Shown piece after piece: positions 7,597 through 12,942 of a stretch of DNA of 12,942 nt. Location of the stretch: positions 1 to 12,942 of the forward strand of contig DTPJ01000253.1 in NCBI GenBank assembly GCA_011334435.1, read 5' to 3'. Position numbers and translations under genes: made by a program. The notes below the pieces were generated by a model. It made no database searches and was not told where the DNA came from. It saw only the letters and a program-made list of their open reading frames with translations. This DNA comes from Candidatus Poribacteria bacterium. Lineage in GTDB: Bacteria; Poribacteria; DTPJ01. Position 1 is the stretch's first letter. Every line of letters begins with the position of its first letter.

Positions 7597-7942
7597 ATAT
7601 AACCTTTCCTGTTTCTAATGCATGCCTCACGAATCTGCTTACTGGAATTAAATTCTCCAGTTCTTCAGGTGTATAGCACAAAATATCACAATCAACGTTT
7701 CTATCTATTTCATCATATACTTTAAGCATCCATTTTTTTCCGCTCATCGTAGGTGGCATAATAGCGATTATATCAAGATCACTTGTGCTTCTGACATGAC
7801 CTTCTGCATAAGAGCCAAAAACGATGATTTTTAAAGCACCCATAGCTTTCAACTGCTCCGATATTCTGACAAGCTCAGTCTCTAACAGTTTACGTCTTTT
7901 TTCTTTACGTTCTCTAATATCTTTTAAGCTTATTTCTGCCAT
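7586..7942 (-). CDS. MNT-type minimal nucleotidyltransferase, probable antitoxin
   Basis: This 118-residue protein has the polymerase-beta fold. The signature GS-X10-D-X-D is complete: Gly43-Ser44, then Asp55 and Asp57 in STSDLDIIA, with Asp84 or Asp86 (NVDCDILCY) able to supply the third acidic residue. In known MntA-HepT pairs the MNT protein silences the HEPN toxin, in studied cases by adding AMP to a tyrosine. The N-terminus is a basic helix (KDIRERKEKRRKLL). MNT comes first in transcription and overlaps HEPN by 11 bases. The ATG at 7940-7942 lacks a visible Shine-Dalgarno; a TATAAT-like box lies 42 bases upstream, so a short leader is likely. The active-site residues look intact. Confidence 0.87.
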   Translation of the reverse strand: MAEISLKDIRERKEKRRKLLETELVRISEQLKAMGALKIIVFGSYAEGHVRSTSDLDIIAIMPPTMSGKKWMLKVYDEIDRNVDCDILCYTPEELENLIPVSRFVRHALETGKVIYET

Positions 7943-7984
7943 AGAAAATCATCAATGACTGTGAAAAATTTCATTTAATCTATT

Positions 7985-7990
7985 ATTATA
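7985..7990 (-). promoter_or_regulatory. Possible -10 box for the MNT-HEPN(-helicase) unit
   Basis: The minus strand reads TATAAT here, in the 79-base gap before the MNT gene and 42 bases from its ATG. No good -35 hexamer lies 16-18 bases further up (best is TCCTTT), so this is only a candidate. In AT-rich DNA such a match can arise by chance. Confidence 0.35.
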
Positions 7991-8021
7991 AACGATTTAC
8001 TGAAAAAAGGATTACAGATGA

Positions 8022-8831
8022 TCAAATAATATTATTTATTATAGCCATTAACCCATCAAGAGATTGCTTTGTTCCATCAATTTTTGAGCCGTTTTCAGCA
8101 GTGCAATGTGTCTCAAGGGCGATAACTCCTTGATAATTATCTCTCAAAAGTGCCTTTAATTGTCCCTTATAATCAACATCTCCTTGTCCAATTGGTTTCC
8201 ATATTCTATTGCCTGCGCCATCAAAGATCGCGTCTTTAACATGAACGTGTATGATCTTATGTTTTATCTTTTCATATCCGTTTGGATAGGGCGTCTTTTC
8301 TCCCGCAGCATAAGCATTGCCAGGGTCCCAGATCAGCTTTAAGTTTGGCGAATCAAAATAGTTAAACATCCTGACAAGATCATCGCTTGTGCCGATATTG
8401 CCAGAACTTACGTTTTCAAAGCCAAGTATGATGCCTTCTCTTTCGGCGATCTTTATAGGAAGTTCCATCTTCTCAAATATCCGATCCCAATTTGGATTTT
8501 GCTCTTTCCAGAATGAAAAAAGTCGCACCACATTAGTATTAAACAAAGGGGCGATCTCTATTGATCTTAATAAATGCTTGATATGTTCTGAGTATTCCTC
8601 ATCATTTGACAAATAGCATCTCAACGTCAAAGAATCTATATTAGTGACTGTCATTCCGCTTTTCTTGACAATGCTTATAATTCTGCTAAGCGTGGCATGA
8701 TCAACATCGCAGATGTTTTTTCCCCAGACGTTATGTAGCTCTATATATCGCAATCCCCATGATTTTGCTACCTCTATGGCTTCTACTAAATCAACGCTTA
8801 TCTCATCTGTAACAACGCCGATCTTAAACAT
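8022..8831 (-). CDS. Sugar-phosphate isomerase/epimerase-like TIM-barrel protein
   Basis: The 269 residues have the xylose-isomerase-like TIM-barrel fold (AP endonuclease 2 superfamily), whose members isomerise or epimerise sugars and polyols using a divalent metal. Candidate metal ligands are Glu139 (GFENV), Asp169 (WDPGN), His195 (IHVHVKD, with His197 close by) and Glu240 (ALETH); IELHNVWG near 30-37 is the typical early strand. The IGQGDVDYKG segment (215-224) is also common in the group. The substrate cannot be read from the sequence. The ATG at 8829-8831 is preferred over a TTG one codon earlier because AGGAGG lies 5 bases before it. The gene starts 12 bases after serA, so co-transcription is likely. 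An inosose dehydratase or hydroxypyruvate-isomerase-like role is possible. Confidence 0.87.
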   Translation of the reverse strand: MFKIGVVTDEISVDLVEAIEVAKSWGLRYIELHNVWGKNICDVDHATLSRIISIVKKSGMTVTNIDSLTLRCYLSNDEEYSEHIKHLLRSIEIAPLFNTNVVRLFSFWKEQNPNWDRIFEKMELPIKIAEREGIILGFENVSSGNIGTSDDLVRMFNYFDSPNLKLIWDPGNAYAAGEKTPYPNGYEKIKHKIIHVHVKDAIFDGAGNRIWKPIGQGDVDYKGQLKALLRDNYQGVIALETHCTAENGSKIDGTKQSLDGLMAIINNII

Positions 8832-8836
8832 CAATG

Positions 8837-8842
8837 CCTCCT
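8837..8842 (-). promoter_or_regulatory. Consensus Shine-Dalgarno AGGAGG deciding the isomerase start
   Basis: Reads AGGAGG on the minus strand, directly after the serA stop codon. It is 5 bases from ATG 8829-8831 but only 2 from the TTG at 8832-8834, which makes the ATG the likely start. Confidence 0.85.
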
Positions 8843-8843
8843 A

Positions 8844-10433
8844 TTAATCTAATCTGACAAGTTTAGCTTCCGATATAGGGTCTAACGATCTTATCCTCTC
8901 AATGACATCCTTTGGGACAGGGTTATCAAGAGTGAGGACCGCCATCGCTTCACTATAAGGTTTTTCTCTACCAAGGCTCATTCCAGCGATGTTGATGTTA
9001 TGTTCGCCAAGAATATTGCCCAAAGCTCCCATAACACCCGGTCTATCGTGACGAGTTTTCAAGAAAAGCAAATGTCCAGATGGCATAACATCAAGATGAT
9101 ACCCGTCAATTTCAACTATCCTTGGCTCTCTTGTCCCAAAAATTGTCCCAGCTATTCGCTTTTTAACTTTATCAGTTCTGACTGTGACGGTGATCAGATT
9201 TACGAAATCCTCAATTTCAATGCTTTTCGTTTCTGATACTTTTATGCCTCTCTCCCGACACATTAAAGCGGAATTAACATAGTTGACAACGTCTCCGAGA
9301 AAAGATTGAAGCAGTCCTTTTTGAATAGCTATACTTATTATTTCAGTAGGGGAAGTCGCTATTTCTCCGTTGTAATCTATGTTAATTTCAATCACATGAC
9401 CTTCCACAAGTTGTCCGTGGATATTGCCAATTTTCTCGGCAAGGTGCATATATGGTCGGAGTTTTTCTGCCTCACCGAGATCAAGTGTTATCATATTAAC
9501 AGCATTATGAACAGGTCTGCCTTTCAAAGCATCTATTACTTGATGTGCGATTTCCACTGATACATTGACTAACGCTTCTTTTGTAGATGCGCCTAAATGT
9601 GGAGTTGCAAGGACAGAATCAAGTGAGATCAAAGGGCTTCCTGTTGGGGGTTCATGTTCAAATACATCTAACGCAGCACCTGCAACTTTTCCACTGACAA
9701 TCGCATTATATAATGCTTTTTCATCGCATATTCCGCCTCTTGCACAGTTTATAATTCTGACGCCATTTTTCATCATATTAAAGGCTTCATCGTTAAGAAG
9801 ATCGCAAGTTTCTTGATTTAAGGGGAGATGAACAGTTATGTAATCTGATCTGCGGAAAAGTTCTTGGTTATCTACGAGTTCAACATTGAGTTTGTTAGCG
9901 GTTTCTGGGGCAATATAAGGGTCAGAGGCTATGATTTTCATTCCAAAAGCCTGAGCACGTTTGGCTACTTCCGTTCCGATTCGTCCAAGTCCGATTATAC
10001 CGAGAGTTTTTCCATACACCTCAACTCCCATAAATCTTTGTCGCTCCCATTCTCCGCTTTTCATAGAGGCACTTGCAGGGGCGATATTTCTTGATAAAGC
10101 CAATATAAGCGTCAAGGTATGTTCCGCAGCGGATATAGTATTCGCATTTGGCGTGTTGACAACGATTACACCTTGCCTTGTCGCAGTATTTACGTCAACG
10201 TTATCAACTCCGACACCTGCCCTACCGATAACCTTTAATTTTTTCCCTGCTTTGATCACATCCGCGGTAACTTTTGTCCCGCTTCGCACAATAAGGGCAT
10301 CATAATCAGCTATTCGCTTTATCAATTCCTCATAAGATAGCTTTGTCTCTATATCTACTGATATATCGTCTTCATTTTTGAGGATCTCAATCCCTTTATC
10401 GGATAAATACTCAGTGATCAATACCTTCATCAT
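8844..10433 (-). CDS. serA: D-3-phosphoglycerate dehydrogenase, long form with ACT domain
   Basis: This enzyme oxidises 3-phosphoglycerate to 3-phosphohydroxypyruvate with NAD, the first step of serine synthesis in the cytoplasm. The 529 residues show a substrate domain (1-100 and about 285-315) around an NAD-binding Rossmann domain with GLGRIG (148-153) and Asp171 (SDPYI). Catalytic Arg232 (NCARGG), Glu261 (FEHEPP) and His279 (ATPHLGAST) are present. An intervening regulatory domain runs from about 320 to 450, and a C-terminal ACT domain (about 455-529, RPGVMGALGNILGEHNINIA) may bind serine. Length fits the long form seen in Bacillus and Mycobacterium. The start is one of two adjacent ATGs (10433 or 10430); AAGG in the last codons of thrS, 8 bases away, serves the first. 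Only 3 bases separate it from the thrS stop. Confidence 0.96.
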   Translation of the reverse strand: MMKVLITEYLSDKGIEILKNEDDISVDIETKLSYEELIKRIADYDALIVRSGTKVTADVIKAGKKLKVIGRAGVGVDNVDVNTATRQGVIVVNTPNANTISAAEHTLTLILALSRNIAPASASMKSGEWERQRFMGVEVYGKTLGIIGLGRIGTEVAKRAQAFGMKIIASDPYIAPETANKLNVELVDNQELFRRSDYITVHLPLNQETCDLLNDEAFNMMKNGVRIINCARGGICDEKALYNAIVSGKVAGAALDVFEHEPPTGSPLISLDSVLATPHLGASTKEALVNVSVEIAHQVIDALKGRPVHNAVNMITLDLGEAEKLRPYMHLAEKIGNIHGQLVEGHVIEINIDYNGEIATSPTEIISIAIQKGLLQSFLGDVVNYVNSALMCRERGIKVSETKSIEIEDFVNLITVTVRTDKVKKRIAGTIFGTREPRIVEIDGYHLDVMPSGHLLFLKTRHDRPGVMGALGNILGEHNINIAGMSLGREKPYSEAMAVLTLDNPVPKDVIERIRSLDPISEAKLVRLD

Positions 10434-10436
10434 TTT

Positions 10437-12362
10437 TTACGCCTTTTTATCAACGTCAGTCTTTATACGGTCTATAATTGACTGGATTGTCATAGCACCG
10501 AGGTCTTCTCCGCTTCTTAGTCTAACCGCGACAGTATTAGATTCTGCCTCTCGTTTTCCGACGACTAACATATATGGTATCTTTTCAAGCTGTGCCTCTC
10601 TGATTTTGAAGCCAAGTTTTTCGCTTCTTAAATCTGTGGAAACCCTTAAACTATGTTTAGTCATCTCTTCTTTTATTTTTATTGCGTAATCATCAAGATC
10701 GCTTGTTACTGGCAGAATTATCGCCTGAACAGGTGAAAGCCATACAGGAAAAGCACCTGCATAATGTTCTATTAGTCCGCCAAAGAAACGTTCCAAAGAC
10801 CCCAAAACGACCCTATGCACCATCACTACTGGATGAGGTTGACCGTCTTGACCGATATAAGTTACATCAAATCTTTGCGGTTCGTTGAAATCAAATTGAA
10901 TTGTCGGTCCTTGATGTGCCCTTCCAAGTGCATCTAACAATTTTATATCTATCTTCGGTCCATAGAATACCGCTTCGCCTTCCATACGTGTATATTCTAA
11001 GTTCCTCGCTTTAATAGCTGTGATCAAGGCAGATTCTGCTTGCTCCCACATCTCATCAGTTCCAAGATATTTGTCTTTATGCTCATCTCTAACGCTAAGC
11101 TCTATCTTGAATTCCTCATAACCGAAGGTCTTTAGCATAAATAAGGCTAAATCAAGTGCAGATAATATTTCGTCAGGGGCTTGTTCAGGAGTGCAGAAGA
11201 TATGGGCATCATCTTGCGTAAATCCTCTGACACGAAACATTCCCGTCAAAGTGCCTGAACGTTCATAGCGATAGACAGTTCCTAATTCTGCGTATCTGAT
11301 AGGCAATTCGCGATAGCTTCGCATCTTTGTTTGATATATAAGTATGTGACCAGGGCAGTTCATAGGTTTCAAGACGTATTCCTGATCCTCTACTTCAAGC
11401 ACAAACATATTTTCACGGAAGAAACTGTAATGCCCTGATGTGTTCCATAGGTCAGATTTTGCAATGTGCGGGGTGATGACAAGTTCATAGCCACGTTTTA
11501 GATGTTCATCTTTCCAGAAATCCTCTATAATACGACGTATAAGCGCCCCTTTTGGATGCCAATATACAAGTCCAGGTCCTGCTTGCTGTTCATGTAGGCT
11601 GAATAGGTCAAGCTCTCTGCCAAGCTTTCTATGATCCCTTTTCTGTGCCTCTTCTATTTTATGGAGATGTGAATCAAGTTCCTCTTGGGTTTCGTAAGAT
11701 ACGCCGTAGATTCGTTGAAGCATCTTCTGCTTCTCATCACCACGCCAATAGGCGCCTGCTATGCTGAGCAGTTTAAATGCTTTAATCCTTCCAGTGCTTT
11801 TAAGATGTGGTCCTCGGCAAAGATCGACGAAATTATCATGTCTATATACGGTAACCGTATTATCGTCTATCCCTTCTAATAATTCAAGTTTATACTTTTC
11901 GTCAAGTTCAGTAAAAAGCTGAATAGCGTCTGTTTTTGATATTTCACTGCGGAAGAATGGCAAATTGGCATTAATTACATCACGCATTTTTTGCTCAATT
12001 CGCTCTATGTCCTCAGGTGTGAACGGTTGATCAATATCAAAATCGTAATAGAAGCCGTCTTTGATAGCTGGTCCTATAGCTAATTTAGCATCGGGGAATA
12101 GCATTTTTACAGCGCTCGCCATCACATGTGAGGTGCTATGCCAATAAACTTCCTTGCCCTCTTCGCTATCAAAATTCACTATTTCAAGCTTGCAATTATC
12201 CTTTAATTTTTCAAATAAATCAGTTAGTTGACCATTAACTTTGACAGCAATAGCATTTTTAGCGAGATTTTCATCAATTGAGGAGATCACATCAAAAAAT
12301 GCCATATTAACAGGAAAAACTTTTTGCGACCCGTCTGGGAATTCAACAATAACTTCAGCCAT
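10437..12362 (-). CDS. thrS: Threonyl-tRNA synthetase
   Basis: The enzyme charges tRNA-Thr with threonine and removes misattached serine. The 641 residues match the usual bacterial length and domain order: TGS domain (1-62); editing domain with His75, His79, Cys182 and His186 (WHSTSHVMA, CRGPHL); class-II catalytic core with motif 2 near YRYERSG (364-370) and motif 3 at VMVHRVVLGSLERF (513-526); anticodon-binding domain from about 540. Zinc ligands Cys336 (MNCPGH), His387 (DDAHIFC) and His516 are all present, so both synthesis and editing should work. The ATG at 12360-12362 has AAGGA 10 bases upstream. It leads a tight run with serA and the isomerase, and the tRNA genes lie 169 bases before it. 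No T-box leader was seen. Confidence 0.97.
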   Translation of the reverse strand: MAEVIVEFPDGSQKVFPVNMAFFDVISSIDENLAKNAIAVKVNGQLTDLFEKLKDNCKLEIVNFDSEEGKEVYWHSTSHVMASAVKMLFPDAKLAIGPAIKDGFYYDFDIDQPFTPEDIERIEQKMRDVINANLPFFRSEISKTDAIQLFTELDEKYKLELLEGIDDNTVTVYRHDNFVDLCRGPHLKSTGRIKAFKLLSIAGAYWRGDEKQKMLQRIYGVSYETQEELDSHLHKIEEAQKRDHRKLGRELDLFSLHEQQAGPGLVYWHPKGALIRRIIEDFWKDEHLKRGYELVITPHIAKSDLWNTSGHYSFFRENMFVLEVEDQEYVLKPMNCPGHILIYQTKMRSYRELPIRYAELGTVYRYERSGTLTGMFRVRGFTQDDAHIFCTPEQAPDEILSALDLALFMLKTFGYEEFKIELSVRDEHKDKYLGTDEMWEQAESALITAIKARNLEYTRMEGEAVFYGPKIDIKLLDALGRAHQGPTIQFDFNEPQRFDVTYIGQDGQPHPVVMVHRVVLGSLERFFGGLIEHYAGAFPVWLSPVQAIILPVTSDLDDYAIKIKEEMTKHSLRVSTDLRSEKLGFKIREAQLEKIPYMLVVGKREAESNTVAVRLRSGEDLGAMTIQSIIDRIKTDVDKKA

Positions 12363-12531
12363 TTTATCTATATCCTTATAAAGATAATGTTAATTTAAAA
12401 AATAAAACTTGTGGAAAAAACGATGATGGCAGTTTTCTATTTTCCCTCCCCCCTACGGGAGGGTGATTGTGGACAAACTAATGAGATGTGGATCATTGGC
12501 AAGGTTAATATTTGACATAATGGGCTGAAAA
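12363..12531 (-). other. Spacer between tRNA-Val and thrS
   Basis: No gene is seen in these 169 bases. On the minus strand the spacer holds a GC-rich hairpin, then a run of six T about 27 bases later, then an AT-rich stretch and the thrS ribosome site. No convincing promoter pair or T-box is visible. thrS may be read from the tRNA promoter or from one I cannot recognise. Confidence 0.6.
12444..12463. repeat. Short GC-rich perfect inverted repeat (hairpin)
   Basis: CCCTCCC and GGGAGGG form a perfect 7-base stem with a 6-base loop (CCCTAC). It stands out against very AT-rich flanks. It is not followed by a T run on either strand as a classical terminator would be: on the minus strand A residues follow. 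It may be an attenuator, a tRNA 3'-end processing or stability hairpin, or a copy of a dispersed palindrome. Confidence 0.7.
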
Positions 12532-12608
12532 TGGTGGGCGGTAATGGATTTGAACCAATGACCTCTTGCATGTCAAGCAAGCACTCTAGCCACCTGAGCT
12601 AACCGCCC
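12532..12608 (-). tRNA. tRNA-Val (GAC anticodon)
   Basis: A full 77-base cloverleaf with encoded CCA. The acceptor stem GGGCGGT/ACCGCCC pairs perfectly, the anticodon stem is CTTGC/GCAAG with loop TTGACAT (anticodon GAC, reading GUC and GUU), and the T loop is TTCAAAT. The T stem (ATTGG/CCATT) has one T-T mismatch at 50-64. It is the last of three tRNAs in the cluster. Confidence 0.96.
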
Positions 12609-12685
12609 GATTTAGTGAACAGAAGTCAATGATTAGTGTCAAAAATTTATTGCTTTGTCTATTACAGATTTCTGATCACTTTTCA

Positions 12686-12760
12686 TGGAGGCGGCGACCG
12701 GAGTCGGACCGGTTAATAGTGGTTTTGCAGACCACCGCCTTACCGTTTGGCTACGCCGCC
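12686..12760 (-). tRNA. tRNA-Cys (GCA anticodon) with an unusual T loop
   Basis: A 75-base cloverleaf with encoded CCA. The acceptor stem GGCGGCG/CGCCGCC, anticodon stem GTGGT/ACCAC with loop CTGCAAA (anticodon GCA) and T stem ACCGG/CCGGT all pair, and the discriminator base is T, as expected of tRNA-Cys. The T loop reads TCCGACT, so position 55 is C instead of the nearly universal T that becomes pseudouridine. Apart from this single base the gene looks functional. Confidence 0.95.
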
Positions 12761-12780
12761 ATATAAAAAATTAAGAAAAA

Positions 12781-12856
12781 TGGAGCGGGAAACGGGGCTC
12801 GAACCCGCGACAACTAGCTTGGCAAGCTAGTGCTCTACCAACTGAGCTATTCCCGC
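12781..12856 (-). tRNA. tRNA-Gly (GCC anticodon)
   Basis: A 76-base cloverleaf with encoded CCA. The acceptor stem GCGGGAA/TTCCCGC, D stem GCTC/GAGC, anticodon stem CTAGC/GCTAG with loop TTGCCAA (anticodon GCC) and T stem GCGGG/CCCGT with loop TTCGAGC all fit the standard form. It is the first gene of the cluster; the next tRNA follows after a 20-base AT-rich spacer. Confidence 0.98.
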
Positions 12857-12889
12857 TCAAAAATTCCTTTTAAATATCTTTTGAATAAT

Positions 12890-12918
12890 ATTTTATCATA
12901 ACCCTAAACCTTTGTCAA
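12890..12918 (-). promoter_or_regulatory. Sigma70-type promoter of the tRNA cluster
   Basis: On the minus strand TTGACA (12913-12918) is followed after exactly 17 bases by TAAAAT (12890-12895), with TGA directly before it making an extended -10. Transcription would start near 12883, giving a leader of roughly 27 bases before tRNA-Gly at 12856. Match and position are both good; it may also serve thrS downstream. Confidence 0.85.
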
Positions 12919-12942
12919 TAGTTTTTCTCCCTGATTCACCCT

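Noticed and set aside
8003..8021. Terminator after the isomerase gene (run of six T on the minus strand)
   Set aside because: Only a 3-base CTG/CAG pairing lies around the T run and no real stem precedes it.
8832..8834. TTG as start of the isomerase gene
   Set aside because: It lies only 2 bases from the AGGAGG site, whereas the next codon, ATG, is at a proper 5-base distance.
12444..12463. Hairpin as an intrinsic terminator of the tRNA cluster
   Set aside because: On the minus strand the stem is followed by A residues, and the next T run is about 27 bases away, too far for the classical form.
12363..12531. T-box or other tRNA-sensing leader before thrS
   Set aside because: The T-box core AGGGTGGNACCGCG and the expected stem/specifier layout are absent.
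12609..12685. Degenerate tRNA in the 77-base spacer between tRNA-Cys and tRNA-Val
   Set aside because: Its length is tRNA-like, but the two ends do not pair as an acceptor stem and no T arm or anticodon arm is recognisable.
1..12942. Insertion sequences, prophage genes, CRISPR arrays or attachment sites
   Set aside because: No transposase, integrase, regularly spaced repeat or tRNA-end duplication was seen anywhere in the window.

Overview
The window is AT-rich bacterial DNA read entirely from the minus strand, so the order of transcription is right to left. Bacterial features are a class-I threonyl-tRNA synthetase with the full editing domain, Shine-Dalgarno sites in front of many genes, a sigma70-type promoter and three tRNA genes with encoded CCA ends. 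The phylum cannot be named from the sequence alone. A rotary ATPase of the V/A type together with a Ski2-like RNA helicase points away from the well-known model bacteria and perhaps to an uncultured lineage, which is inference.

Right part (about 8.8-12.9 kb): a near-consensus promoter drives tRNA-Gly(GCC), tRNA-Cys(GCA) and tRNA-Val(GAC). After a 169-base spacer with a GC-rich hairpin come thrS, serA and a sugar-phosphate isomerase/epimerase-like TIM-barrel gene, separated by only 3 and 12 bases. These serve translation, serine synthesis and an unknown sugar or polyol step.

Middle (about 4.8-8.0 kb): an overlapping MNT nucleotidyltransferase / HEPN pair with the layout of a toxin-antitoxin (type VII-like) module, followed 26 bases later by a 781-residue Ski2/Mtr4/HelY-like helicase.

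Left part (1-4.8 kb): a V/A-type ATPase operon beginning 19 bases after the helicase. Its order is small one-pass membrane protein, then subunits H(G), C, I, K, F and E; E runs off the left edge, so the catalytic A and B subunits and D would be expected further left. The genes are tightly packed and some overlap, so the subunits are probably made together.

The points most worth a second look are the uncharacterised membrane protein that opens the ATPase operon and overlaps the stalk gene by 53 bases; the unusual position of C and F; the signal-peptide-bearing two-helix K subunit, which lacks the usual sodium ligands; the HEPN protein without its usual R-X4-6-H RNase motif; and a tRNA-Cys gene with C instead of T at the normally invariant position 55. 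No insertion sequence, CRISPR array, phage gene or obvious new multi-gene system was seen. No gene-free stretch exceeds 300 bases.
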